Below, piece by piece: positions 12,077-23,900 of a stretch of 64,000 nucleotides of DNA. Where the stretch lies: the NCBI GenBank assembly GCA_037953625.1, contig CM075655.1, positions 19,548,001 to 19,612,000 of the forward strand. Direction: 5' to 3'. The stretch's first letter is position 1, and the number at the start of each line of letters is the position of its first letter. Made by a program: the position numbers and the translations under genes. A model generated the notes under the pieces. That model made no database searches, was not told the DNA's origin, and worked only from the letters and a program-made list of their open reading frames with translations. The stretch comes from Crotalaria pallida. Lineage: Eukaryota; Streptophyta; Magnoliopsida; Fabales; Fabaceae.

Positions 12077-12363
12077 TTCATTATGAGCGGACCGTAGTTA
12101 ATTATATTAAGCCAGTTATTTTGAATTTAAATTATGTATTAGTTATGCGTCCTGGAACTTGTGTTATTTTGTTGAACTGGGCAATAGTGTTAAACTGGTT
12201 GTTGTATTTATGAATTTTCTTTTTTAGTGCTCTGGTCTGAACAGGTACAAATAGGAAATTTTGGGAAAGTCCGAAAAACAGAGGAAACTCTACCGCTTTT
12301 TCATCAAAATTTTAAGTACCATTTTAATAATCTTAAATTAACTAATTAAAGTGAGGGTGTTAA

Positions 12364-12554
12364 ACTGGTAATCAAAATAATTAATCTTAGAATGAAGTTT
12401 TTTTTCCTAACATTATATTATTGTTAACGATCTTTACTCTTTTTTTTATTATTATGAAATTACAAAAGCTAATATTCTTTATGCCGTATAAATTCTTTAC
12501 TCCAAAGAATTAATATTAGTATGAAGACAAATGAAAATCCGATTGATTCAATTT
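12364..12554. other. AT-rich flank, possibly the left part of a Helitron
   Basis: No gene. If the Helitron-like 3' end at 17781 is real, its left terminus should be here or further left, but I cannot identify it. Confidence 0.3.
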
Positions 12555-13019
12555 AATTATTAAGGCTTAATTGCATAATTGGTCCTTTATCTTATTTATT
12601 AGATTCACTTTGGTCCTTTATCTTTTTTTTTTTTGCAATTTGCTGGTCCTTTATTTTTTTTTTTAAAGATTCAGTTTGGTCCTTCCATTAAAATAAAGTT
12701 AAATGAGAAGGAATATTCCCCTTCTAGGCTTAATTGCATAATTGGTCCTTTATCTTATTTATTAGATTCACTTTGGTCCTTTATCTTAATATTCCAAGAA
12801 TATTCCCTCTTCTTCTTCCTCTTCCTCTGCTCTCTCCCTTACAGCGGCGGCAGTCACCACGGACGCCGCCGCCACCGCCCATGCCACTGTCGCTGCCATT
12901 TTTAGAAATTAATCGTAGTTGTTACGTTGAAGTGTTTTGCACGTGTTTTCACACGTTTTCCAACAGGTTTAGAGGAGGAGACCATTGTTGATAACCACTA
13001 CAACAGAATAGCTAAAAGA

Positions 13020-13310
13020 TCCCGGTTCCGCATGCCTATTGATCCCGGTTCCGAACTGGGATTGTATCCCCTGGTATAACAAGTCTGATTCTTATGATCC
13101 CAATTATTTTAGAAAACACGGAACCGGGATCAATAAAAAAAACAAGGAACCGGGATCAATAGCATATATGATCACCGTTGATTTTTTAATAATGAACTGG
13201 GATCTTTAATATATATGATCACTGTTGAGTTTTTTAAAATGAACCGGGATCTTTAGTATATATGATCACTGTTGAATTTTTTAAAATGAACCGGGATCTT
13301 TAGTGTGTGT
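13020..13310. repeat. Subterminal repeats of the CACTA element
   Basis: GATCCCGGTTCC and its complement recur several times, and a ~56-bp unit (ATATATGATCACTGTTGA..TTTTTTAAAATGAACCGGGATC) is repeated about three times from 13165 to 13300. An (AT)n tract follows at 13312-13326. Such repeats are the usual transposase-binding region of CACTA elements. Confidence 0.75.
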
Positions 13311-13620
13311 ATATATATATATATATTAATTTATAATATTTGCTATATCCATATATTTAAATAAATTGTCAACATTTTTTTTGCAACAAATAAATGTCAT
13401 AATTATATACATTAGAAACGTGAATGTCAATACACATTTAAGATAGACAACTCCCAAACCAAAAACAAATGGCTCCATACATACAAAAGGCTAAACAGGC
13501 TCGATATATAGATACTACATAGTCACATTCAAAAATATATATAATGCCCTAAATTCAAAACTAAGCTAAGGTAACCAAGGTTGAATATATACTGATTCCG
13601 GAGATGTTTCATTTCTCAAA

Positions 13621-13756
13621 CTAAAGGTAAGGGCTTGCCACCGATAGTGATGACTCCCATTGTAAAATCGGATCATCTCCAGTTGAAGAAGGCCATGCGG
13701 ATCTCCATTGCTCTGATGGTTCCTTTGGTGGTTCAATGACTACCACCTTTTCTGTA
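13621..13756 (-). pseudogene. Captured terminal exon of an unknown gene
   Basis: After an acceptor (TTATGTCTAG, ending 13757) the minus strand reads an open frame including KVVVIEPPKEPSEQWRSAW and DDPILQWESSLSV, ending in TAG at 13623-13621. The composition is protein-like and the exon ends cleanly, so this is likely the 3' end of a host gene carried by the CACTA element. I do not recognise the protein. Confidence 0.45.
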
Positions 13757-15439
13757 CTAGACATAAATAAAAACAAGAAATATTTGAGATTAGCTCCGAC
13801 AAACGGTTAGAAGTAGAACTATAGTCTAGCATTTTGGATCTGTTCTCAAGCAAGCATTGTATGAATAGAAAAAAGAATGATTTTAATTAATGTTGAAACT
13901 AAATCCACTCTCTCACTGTATGTGTATTTTCTTCTGAAACAATAGACAATTAAATATAATTTAAAGTAACAAAAAAGACATAGTCAAAACCACAAGGCAA
14001 TATGGTCAAAATTTTGAACCTTCACACCCCCATCAACCTTCACAACCCCCATCGCACATAACTAAATTAAATTTCAGCACAAGTTAAAGTGAGAGGGCCT
14101 GCATATTATCCACACTTCAATCCCAAGGGGTTTTGGTGTGAAGAGGCATACAACACATTGTTAATGGGTAATTTCTAAGTTATATGCCCTCCACTTTTGG
14201 TGGGTTTATGCTACATCTATGATCCATACATGCCCTCCACTTTTGGTGGGTTTATGCCAACCACAAACTTTTGGTGTCACTGTTTAATCCTTCACACTTT
14301 TTACAAACTTCAGTCATCACATTCTACAGAGGTTTATACAGTTAATATCAACAAGGAATTCTGTAGAGAAGGCTACCAGTACCAGGATAAGTTTTGAACC
14401 AAAATTTCCAGTAAGCTTGGCTCTTGAAATCCTCTATTATCAGTGGTCCACTAAAAGAACATCCTCGAGGTCCTAAAGACAACTTATATTATCAGTACTA
14501 GTTTACAAGCTCATGTTATGCTTCCTCCAAACAATGCAAAATATTCATACATTCCTCCCTTCACTTAATAACAGAACTAATTTGCAATCTAATCTTCTGA
14601 TTCCCAATCTCAACTCTCCATTTTCACCCCTTCAAATACATTAATAAGCGAAAGGTATTACAATATTTGAATAATCTTATTATATGAAATGGAGAGAGTA
14701 CTTTACAGTCACTAAGACAATAAAACTCGTCAATATCAGTAACACAGACAAATATTAATAATTGAAATAAAATGTCAATGTTCGTAATTTTTTTTCTTAA
14801 TACTAATCCTCCCCAGTCATATAGGGATTAATATCAATTGAAAATTCAATACACATACAGTTCTGATTCAGAAAAATCAATTTGCATGAAATTAGAGTTT
14901 TGATGTTACTTGAATTACCTAGTGATATGATGCAGAATGAAATCAAAGTACCAACTACACCAAAGAGCAAGATAGTCATAAAATTGCGGAAAAATTGCTT
15001 CTTCTTGACTTGAAACTAGGCTCAGAATCAGATAAAGAGTAACAACAGTTAAAATCAGAAACATGCATTGCTTAGTCTAATTAGAATAAAGTATATGTTT
15101 ACCTGTTGGTTTCAAAAATTGTTCAAAACGTTATTTTCTATGAATAATAGTACAAACTAAATTATAACCAATAACTATATAGCATGTGTTTCAGCTCAAA
15201 TCTCTGCATAGCTTTAGAATAAGATCATAGTAAACTAGTATCAGCCAATAATCAACCAATATGGCTCTCATCCTCTCATTAATCTCAGGCTGTGAATCCA
15301 TGTAATCATGTGGATGGCTCTCATTCTTCAATTCAAATAACATATTATTAGAATTAGAATGACATTAATCCAATATCAAATATTCCACAAATTGACTGAA
15401 AAAGTAGCAGTAATAATAAAAAGGAAACATGTTTGATAC
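13757..15439. other. CACTA interior, non-coding
   Basis: Likely introns or flanks of captured DNA. The phrase ATGCCCTCCACTTTTGGTGGGTTTATG occurs twice (near 14180 and 14230). No other structure was found. Confidence 0.5.
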
Positions 15440-16432
15440 CTCCACTAGCTTAAAGAACTTGTACATATCTTCAATGTACTCCACAGCGGCAAGTTCATTG
15501 ACGACATCAGCAGCATCAATGTCAATAATCTGCTCCTTTGGTTTTTTAGTCAAACCAGCAGCTGCCTGCAATAGAACATCACAACAAAAACAATTAGTAA
15601 GCAAGGACACAACATGGTTCAAACTTCAAACACTAAGTGCATTATTTTATCAACCTTGCTTCTAGCTGTTAGAACTGAAGTAAGTGTTTGTGATTTCTTC
15701 TTAGCATCACCTCCTTCCTTTTTCTTGTTCACAGACTTGTCTTTTTTGACCTCCTCTTCAGGGCTAATTTCGATTACTTCCAGAGGCTTTGGTTTCGCTG
15801 TGATTTTCTTCACAGCTGGCTTCGGTGCCACTCGTTTAGCAGCAACAACAACCCCATCAGGCTTTGGACCAGCCACATTAGGAATGGCCAATTTCTGCAA
15901 TTAAAAACAGCAAAAAAGAAACTAAATCATAACCTGCTACTTCAATATAAATTGAATCAAACATACAATGGAAACTGCAACAATCAAACAAGTCTTATAA
16001 TAAAAAGAGAAGGTGTGTTCACACCTTGTTGTTTTCAGCAGCTGCTGCAGCTTGTGCATTTGCAAGTAGCTGTGCATAAAAACTCCTACAAAAATCATAA
16101 AAAATATCATATTAATAGGGATAACAAAAAAATGAATACAACTACTTAAACAACTTACAAAAACTCCTAAAAGAATCATAAAAATAAGGATAACAAGAAA
16201 TCACTATTAAAAGTAACTGCCAAAACTATGCTTTTTACTTTGATTTTGAAATTATTGTCTTAGACAATGTTCAAAACAGTTGTTAAGGTAAACAAGAGAA
16301 ACATAAATAAAATAGAGAGGGGGTACCTTGTGATGGGGCGATTTGGTTTGATCTCAACGCCTTTAACCCGATCCAAGTTTCCAATGTCTCCGAATATGCT
16401 TTGCGATTTTTTCCATCTCCAGTACCATCACC
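15440..16432 (-). pseudogene. B1-type mitotic cyclin N-terminal fragment, four exons, captured
   Basis: On the minus strand: exon 1 part (about 16432-16327) encodes FGDIGNLDRVKGVEIKPNRP; exon 2 (16085-16025) AQLLANAQAAAAAENNK; exon 3 (15894-15655) KLAIPNVAGPKPDG through SVLTARSK; exon 4 (15565-15440) LTKKPKEQIIDID through MYKFFKLVE. All internal junctions are GT..AG and in phase, so genomic DNA, not cDNA, was captured. GDIGN belongs to the destruction box; just before it a small indel shifts the frame. The fragment stops before the cyclin box, so no CDK-binding protein could result. B1 cyclins drive the G2/M transition. The wording is close to legume B1 cyclins (recalled from family knowledge, not searched). 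Confidence 0.85.
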
Positions 16433-16559
16433 TTTCAGATTTTAAAACCCATTAGCAAAAAGATCATACTTTTGGACCTAAAGACAGAATCAAATGCCAC
16501 TAACTATGCGAAATCCAAAGGAGAAAAAAGAAGGAAGTATGGGAAATCATAATAAGAGG

Positions 16560-16910
16560 CGTTTAACGGTGGTTGCGGCAGCACACGAACCAGGGAGGAA
16601 CGGCGGTGTTCACTAGCTCCTTCATGGCGGCAGCATCAGCCACGAGCGGCGGCGGCACGCGATGGAGCGGAAGGAAGTGAGTAGTCGCGATCTCCTTCGT
16701 GGCTGTGGCGGTTCGATCTGAAGAAGGAGGGAGTCGCGATTCGCGACTGGACTAGAGAGGGTCTTGAGCTTGGAGATGGCGGCAGCTCCAAGGAGAGAGA
16801 AAGAGAGAGGGGACAGAGAGAGAGGGACTGAATGAAGGAGAGTGGGAGGGGGGTGGCGGTGGCGTGACCCCAACTTTGGTCCAGGGAAATAGGGTTTTCC
16901 TGCTCTCATT
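16560..16910 (-). other. GC-rich captured segment, 5' UTR-like
   Basis: Unusually GC-rich for the region, with an open frame on the minus strand (16909-16622) rich in Pro, Arg and Ser. It has purine and pyrimidine stretches like a plant 5' leader. It is probably the start of another captured gene; not recognised. Confidence 0.3.
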
Positions 16911-17699
16911 GATCCCGGTTCCGTGTTTTTATTATTTATCCCAGTTGAAGTAAAATAACGGGATAAATAATGTTTGTATGATTTTTAATTTTTAAAAAAT
17001 AAAAAATTATACATGTTATAACATTGATCCCGGTTCCGTGTTTTTTATAACCGGGATCAATAAATTCATGGTATTTTTTAACTATCATTTGTCTATTAAT
17101 CCCTGTTCCGAAACGGAACCGGGATTAATATCCGACTACTTTTTTGCAATTCTGTAGTAGTGAACCAAGGTTTTAGAAAAGGGGCCCTAGAATTCGGATT
17201 TTGAGGAAAAAAGAACGAAAAACACGAATTTGTTTGAGCAATAATGAAAATAAAGCTTAAAAACCGTGAAAAATTGAAAAATGTTGAAGAAATTTGATGA
17301 TTTTCGAGGGAAGAGGGTGTGAGCCCATTGTGGCTGCCGCTGATGTAAGGAGAGAGCAGAGGAAGAGGAAGAAGAAGAGAGAATATTCTTAGAATATTAA
17401 GATAAAGGACCAAAGTGAATCTAATAAATAAGATAAATGACCAATTATGCAATTAAGCCTAGAAGGGGAATATTTTTGGAATATTCCTTCTCATTTAACG
17501 TTATTTTAACGGGAGGACCAAACTGAATCTTTAAAAAAAATAAATAAAGGACCAGTAAATTGAAAAAAAAAGATAAAGGAACAAAGTGAATCTAATAAAT
17601 AAGATAAAAGACCAATTATGCAATTAAGCCAATTATTAATAATTCTCATAAATAAAATTATGCAATTCAGTTTAAAAAATTTATTAAATTTTTAGTTTG

Positions 17700-17781
17700 A
17701 AATAATTATCATATATAACAACATTATGTGATCTAATATATCCGTTCATTTCTGTGCATCGCACGGATAATCTAAACTAGT
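17700..17781 (+). mobile_element. Helitron-like 3' terminus
   Basis: GTGCATCGCAC can form a short hairpin, followed 12 bp later by CTAGT (17777-17781) and then a T, the form of plant Helitron 3' ends. The matching 5' TC terminus was not found, so this is a candidate only. Confidence 0.4.
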
Positions 17782-18383
17782 TTAGTTATAAAAAGAGGAT
17801 ATCTGCAATTCAAAAACTGTTGACGTTTCACATCCAAATTTTTTTTTCCAATTTGTTATTTTAAAAATAATTCAACAAATCAATCAATTATATATTATAG
17901 AAAGAGGATACTTTCAATTCAAAAACTGCTGACGTGTCACTTCCACATAATTTTGCCAATTTTTTATATTAAAAATAATTCAAAATTCAACAAATAATTC
18001 CCACAATTTTTTTTTAAAAAATAATTCAAAATTTTTTATCGGTTAGATAATACTGTAACACCCTCACATTTATTTAATTATTCAAGATTTATTAAAATAG
18101 GAATTTATAAATTTCTTTCGAAAACTTAATTACTTAAGAAAAGTTCTTACGAAAATCCGGCAGAGTTTCCTCTGTTTATCGGACTTCCCAAAAATTTTCT
18201 TCTTTTACACCTGTCATACCAGAATATTATAAAACATAAAATTATCTTTAGCTGCTGCCACTTTAATCCTAATGCATACTTAACCACATAACATAAACTC
18301 TGGGCGTACAACTTCTACATATTTAAAGTTACAAAAGAACAGTCTGTGACATAATTATACTACGGTCCACTCATAACAAATGT

Positions 18384-18404
18384 ACACTCCACGTGGTGGA
18401 ATGT
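18384..18404 (-). promoter_or_regulatory. Leader hairpin in LTR E
   Basis: ACACTCCACGTGGTGGAATGT, one mismatch in the stem, next to the complement of GGCCGAGCAGGA. It is homologous in position to the hairpins of LTRs C, D and F. Confidence 0.5.
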
Positions 18405-18689
18405 AATCCTGCTCGGCCATATCTTATGTAAGCTACGCTTCTATACTTGTAAAAATATAGCAAGAAGGGTAGCATTACACAAAACTTAGAAAGATAAATC
18501 CTAAAAAGTGTAGCAATCATTAAGTCAGACCATACCTATTACTTATACATCACACAATCTTCTGCAAGTCTGAATACACCATTATTCTTATTCAGTTCGT
18601 TCTTAGTTGTACTTATTTAATTTTTCTTTCATTCCCTTTTCATTATGTGACCACAGTGCTGATTACCCTTTTTATTCCATTTACTCTTT

Positions 18690-19105
18690 TTCTGGTGACA
18701 GTGTCTACCGACCGCCTGTCATTTTACCCTTTTATTGTGACAGTGTTTATCGACCGCTTGTCAGTTTACCCTTTTATTATGACAGTGTCTATTGACCACC
18801 TGCCATTTTACCTTTTTATTATGACAGTGTCTACCGACCGCCTGCCAGTTTACCCTTTTATTATGACAGTGTTTACCGACCGCCTACCATTTTACCTTTT
18901 TATTATGACAGTGTCTACCGACCGCCTGTCATTTTACCTTTTTCCGTGACAGTGTCTACCGACCACTTACCATTTTGTCGTTTACTGTGACAGTGTCTTT
19001 CGACCGCCTGCCATTTTGTCGTTTACTGTGACAGTGTCTACCGACCGCCCACGTTATCATTTAATTCTTTTAGTGATGACAGTGTCTATCGACCGCCTGT
19101 CACCC
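18690..19105 (-). repeat. Tandem array in LTR E, about ten units of ~42 bp
   Basis: Units of the form TGACAGTGTCTACCGACCGCCTGTCA followed by TTTTACCC.TTTATTA. TGACAG and CTGTCA can pair, but several units break the stem (CTGCCA, CTACCA). Long open frames across the array are a product of its periodicity. Confidence 0.85.
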
Positions 19106-20000
19106 TGTCCTTTCTCTTTTCTTTATCCTCTTTTATTTTAAGTATTTGTCTTTACTAATTATTCTCGTTTTTAACTAACTCTACTTGACTTGGTAATTTA
19201 CATTATACTTTAATTCTCGTTACTAATTCTTGGTTATTTCTTTGTTTCCTCTACCTTACACTATTACTTAACTTATTATTCCTATTTCATTAACTCCATT
19301 CTAATTAGCTGTCCTATTAACTTCCTCCATCCTTACTTAATTATCCTATTTCTAAGTCCGCTTACCAGTTTCCTATTTACATTTTAAAATTCAGTTCATT
19401 ATTATGTTTCTATTTCTCTAATCCCAACAACTCTTAACTCACCTGACTCTGTACATACTTATTGTCTTCGCATTTTAACCCCTCTTTTACCTCACTTTTA
19501 GTTTTATAATTATACTCTTCTTGCCTATTACAATTACTTTTTATTCTCTTACTTTCACTTTTTTGTTGGTTTTCCCTTGACTATTCCCCTTGGTTTTATT
19601 TTATGTTCTTCTATGTTTTCATTATAGATTAACCATTTTATATCCTAATTACACTCGTTCATTTCAGACCTTATCCTAAACTCATATATTTTATTCCCTA
19701 AGGTGTGAAGTCCATTATGAACTCTAAATACTCCATTAACATCAACAGGGACTACCCTAAGGTTCATAAACATACTTTTTAATTACCCTATCCTTAGTTA
19801 CCACTATAGCATCCTAGAATTTACTTCCCAAGTAAAGGTAACACGACCCTTCTTACCTCAATCGACAAAGGAGAGAGAAAGTGTCAAACCCTAGCTTTTT
19901 TTAAAAGCTTTAAGATTGAGACAGTAGAAGGAAAGTGACTTGGAGGAAAAATGAGGATGTGTTGATGGTCTTCCTCCTTTACTTGTAGGGAGAGAAAGCT

Positions 20001-20964
20001 TCAAGCTATGGAGGAAGGAAAGGAACTCGATGCATAACCTGAACCACCAATGTCAGGGGTAGTTCTAGGTTGAGAGCTTTCAACCGGAATAGTACCAATG
20101 TTCTCCTCTTCATGACCATCATCCATCCCATCAACATCATCATCACCTCCATCCTCATCCTCATCATCACTGTCATCGCTCCTCACCATATGAACATCTG
20201 GTGCAACATTCTCATCCTCTTTTTGCTTCCTTTCTTCTTCATCCATCTGAGCATTCAACCTAGCGATGTCATCATTTCACTTCCATCTATTATCCAACCT
20301 CTTATGTTGTTTAATTCCAGCAGAATGAAGAACTCTAGTGCCAATGCAATGAAGAGCTGGAGAATACTCAAGAATCTCCTCAGCGGCTGAAATGGATACA
20401 TTCTTTCCTTCTAAAATCCTGTTGACAAATATGGCATAGGGAAGACTACCACTCTTTGACTTTGCTGCCTTCTTCATAAAGGAGAACATAACCCTAACCC
20501 AGTTCACCTGAATCCTATTTTTAATAGCAAACAAATATCTCAAAACAGGTTAAAAAACTTGGGAATGGTTGGTAGTGGTCCTAGGGGTAAGAATATATGA
20601 AAGGACATACACAATCATCCTATCCTCTATAGTCAAATTCCCCACAGCCTTCCTAGCTCCTGCAGCATATATATCAGCTCTCTTAAGGCTATTACAGTAT
20701 ACTTCTTCCGAGCTGCACTTTTCTATTCTATCATCACTTTCATCCCCTAGAAGGTACCAACAGCCCTAACTCCAACAATAAGAAAGAAATCTTCATTATT
20801 TATAGTAAACACAATTCCATTGACCTTGGCGTGAAACACATCATTCCTAAGAACAGGGTTAGAATAAAATTCTCTCACTAACCTAGGGTATATTTTGTAT
20901 TTCAGTTCTAAAAAGCTCCTAAGACCCTGAAATGCAAAGAGCCTATGAAACTCAAAAAGATTAG
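20001..20964 (-). pseudogene. Putative plant transposon protein, C-terminal part
   Basis: Reading minus from 20964: LFEFHRLFAFQGLRSFLELK, then KVNGIVFTINNEDFFLIVGV, then (other frame) segments with EEVYCNSLKRADIYAAGA, then YLFAIKNRIQVNWVRVMFSF, then a very acidic tail (SDDSDDEDEDGGDDDVDGMD). I recognise the general style of the 'putative plant transposon protein' family that is abundant in legume genomes, usually inside LTR elements; its role is unknown. Several frame changes and stops make it dead. Its N-terminal part is likely the segment at 62505-62671, separated by the nested insertions. Confidence 0.55.
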
Positions 20965-23900
20965 TGTAACACCCCGATTTGGAACTTAGAATTTTCACCA
21001 AAAATTTGCGCCATTTTTTTTAAAAATAATAAACATTTCCAAAGTCAGTTCATTTTAATTCTTTTACCAAAAAGGTTTTTATAAAACAATTTGATTCACT
21101 TGGTTTCAAATTATTTGATTCATAAATTTGCAACATAAAATTCCTTTCCAAAAAGAGATGTTACTAACTTATTTCCAAAAAACTCCTTTTTGTGATCCCA
21201 AATTTATTCGATGGTTAACTTGCGGAAAAACATTTAATTATTTAAATGAACTTCATAATCAAAAAGAACTTCTTTTATTCCATTAAAATAATTCATATTA
21301 CAACTGGGGTTACATTCGGGACAGATTAATCATGTCCCAATCACCTTAAGATAGGATACAAAGCAAAGACTATCCTATCTTATACTACTAGTCTTCATTG
21401 CTATCTCCCATCACAAGTGTCTAGAAGATTCCTCGATTGCCGCTTTTGCTTCCTCCTTGTATGTGCGTCATCTCAGGATCCTCTTCCTGTCTTAAGCTAC
21501 CACTCTTTGATCTGCCATCTGTGGACATTGTTCCCCAATGTCCAATGGAAAGGGAAATAGAGAGAGTAAGCACTTCCGAACGATATTATCGTCGACGACG
21601 TGGGCTTACCATAGGGGAATATTAAGACCACACAAACATGTACATCATTATTACCATTACCTTATTGCATTTGTTACCATAGAATCTTTTCCTACTAAAG
21701 GGTATACCTCTTAAAAACCATAGCCGTTATATTTAATTATCTTTAGTCTCTAAGTTTCATACCATCGGTAAATCAAAAGGGGGTACCATTACCGAGGTTC
21801 AAGGTATGGATATCAAACACGTTACATCTCCTCCACAAGTCCAACCATATCCTAGTTCGGAAAGCAGATGGGACGCACAGGAACCCTAACCACGCCGGCA
21901 TCGAAGTCGGTAAACGAAAGGCGGTACCAGACGCCGGTGGTAAGTAAGATATCAAAATTCATGTGACCAGACGCTGGTGGTCAACAAGATTTATTCCACA
22001 AAATTTTCCAAAAAACCAAACACCTACCGACTTCTAGCCTCGTTCAGGTTCCCTCTCACCATCTAGGATTTGCTCAAGGGGGTGACAGCACTCTCTCCAG
22101 TTGGCCTGTAGTCCTTGCCACGACGAAAGTCCAGATTCCAGTGAACCTTGCCATTGTAGTCCCGTCCCGCCTAGAGAAGTACTCGAGGCTTCTTGACGTG
22201 TCATCGTCCTTGCCCTCCCCTATTGCAATCACCACTTGAAGGGGCTCCAGCCTCCAAGCATACCTGAGTATCCGTAGATAAACAGGGTGTCTTTCCTCTC
22301 CACTACTTCACTCTCAATGCAAGGTTTCAAAAGGGATTCCTAAATCTTTTAAATTATCGAAAGGTTTTACTAAGTTAAACATTCCTAATTGTGGTCGACC
22401 CATTCTATCCACACTTCTAACAGGTCTCGACCGCTAAGGGATTGACTTATCACGGGCGCTTCCAAATTACAGCTGATTCCAAGCTGAGCTCATAACCACG
22501 GAGTTCCAGTCACGTGGCCGACAAAACTTAATGATCAAGCACGTCACTTTGACAGTGCGATCAGGGGATAACATTACTAACTTTTATAAATTTCCATAAA
22601 GATTCCGTATCAATTCTTTAACCATAAAGCCTTTAATCAATTCTCAAAATTATCCAATATAACATCATATCGACCCATTAACTTCTAATGACCAGATTTT
22701 TAACATATAAGCCAGACATGTTATCATTATGCATTTAACAATATATAAACCTCATAATAATAAAGTCAACATCATAATAAATCAGAATCCATAACATATA
22801 CAATCATTATAAAGGGATCGTGTTTTCGTATGAACGGCGGGACACACACACAATTGCCGTTCTACTACTCACCCCATAGATCCCTAGTTCCGACCTTTGA
22901 GATGATACGAAACGTCCTAATATTATCCTACATGCCACTATGTCTTAAGAAGGCTTCTCTCTCACCTTGAGTTGAAGCTACAAAATTCGTGTCCTCTTGA
23001 ATTGAAGTCACGTCACCCGAATCCAAACGAAAGCCTTTACCAAATAATATTTACAAAACAATCCCATAAATAACTACACAATTCTAATTAAGCAAACCAC
23101 AAGTGGTAAAGATACATGACTTTTTAACAAATACAATTTCTCCAATCATTTTTGAATTCCCAAAAAGACTTGTATTCAAAATATCCAATACTTGAAATCA
23201 ATGAATCTTTTTCAAAAATCAAAAACAAATTACTGTATCAGAAAAATTACTTTTTCTTTGTAGCTTTTAAATCATGAAAACCTTTTCCAAACATAACATA
23301 ATTTTTAAAACATAATCATAACATCTTACAATTAAATCTTAACTCTTCCTTTACTACAAATTTCATTTTTAAGCATCTTATAACAACTACCATTTCCAGA
23401 CTATTCATACAGCATGAATTAGAAGTATGCTTCTTTGATGCAACATTTAAATCCATCCAAGCAGTAAACCAAATTTGCATAATCTTATCATAAACACATA
23501 TAACTCAATTAGAATATAAATTCAAGTATCCAAGGTTCAAAATAATTTTTCTCTACCTTTAATGAAATTAAATCACAGACTATAAATTGTACACAGAAAG
23601 TACACTTTTAAATATCAGTACATTCCTATAACACATCCAAACTTCTACTACATACATCACCTATTTTATCACATCATCACAATTTTCTACACTTAATCAA
23701 ATCACATAGACAATATATATTTTTCAGCTTAGACTTTTAATTTCCAAAAATCATTTTCTTTCAAACAGATAATCAGAAAAATATGCCACTTCTTCCTATA
23801 TCTTAAATACATACTCTACTATAAAAATATCCCAAAGTTTGACAAAATAAACAAAATAAACTTGCTGGACAGCCATCCAAACAAGTTGCATTTACTCACA

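Larger units (their letters stand above)
10500..12363 (+). repeat. LTR fragment, family F (Tekay-like), 5' end not found
   Basis: The last 360 bp match, in reverse complement, the LTR that starts at 18054. Shared phrases include GGCCGAGCAGGA, CCACCACGTGGAGTGTA, GGACCGTAGT and AACAGAGGAAACTCT. The segment ends GAGGGTGTTAAA, a mutated form of the family terminus GGGTGTTACA. A predicted splice acceptor (TTTTCTACAG, ending 12010) precedes the hairpin exon, as in the other LTRs here. No PBS or coding region follows, so it is a solo or truncated LTR. The left limit is approximate. Confidence 0.6.
12996..17162. mobile_element. CACTA transposon carrying captured gene fragments
   Basis: Left end CACTACAACAGAATAG, right end the complement of CACTACTACAGAATTG, flanked by the 3-bp duplication AAC (12993-12995 and 17163-17165) as expected for CACTA elements. 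Both subterminal regions hold repeats of GATCCCGGTTCCG and AACCGGGATC (13020-13310 and 16905-17130). No CACTA transposase frame is present in 4.17 kb. The interior holds exons of a B1 cyclin and at least one other exon-like segment, so it is a non-autonomous gene-carrying ('Pack-CACTA' type) element. It sits inside the MULE. Confidence 0.88.
12564..17630. mobile_element. Mutator-like (MULE) non-autonomous element with long TIRs
   Basis: Both ends read GGCTTAATTGCATAATTGGTC inwards. The 9-bp sequences outside, AATTATTAA at 12555-12563 and at 17631-17639, are identical; a 9-bp duplication is the Mutator hallmark. The inverted repeats are long, at least 12564-12860 and 17330-17630, including a second internal copy of the terminal phrase (12727 and about 17455). 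Without the CACTA insertion the element is about 0.9 kb with no transposase. It must have been moved in trans. Confidence 0.85.
18054..19920 (-). repeat. LTR fragment, family E (Tekay-like)
   Basis: The plus strand begins TGTAACACCCTCACATTT, i.e. the 3' end of a minus-oriented LTR. It is homologous to LTR F and more distantly to C and D. A predicted intron runs from a donor near 19856 (GAG|GTAAG) to an acceptor near 18448. No PBS lies outside the terminus and no U3 end is seen on the right, where the transposon-protein pseudogene begins, so the LTR is truncated. The right limit is approximate. Confidence 0.65.

Noticed and set aside
18607..18949. Open frames of 62-100 residues in LTR E
   Set aside because: Periodic translation of the ~42-bp array.
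20070..20390. 106-residue plus-strand frame
   Set aside because: Antisense of the acidic tail of the transposon-protein pseudogene; hydrophobic composition is the mirror of Asp/Glu codons.
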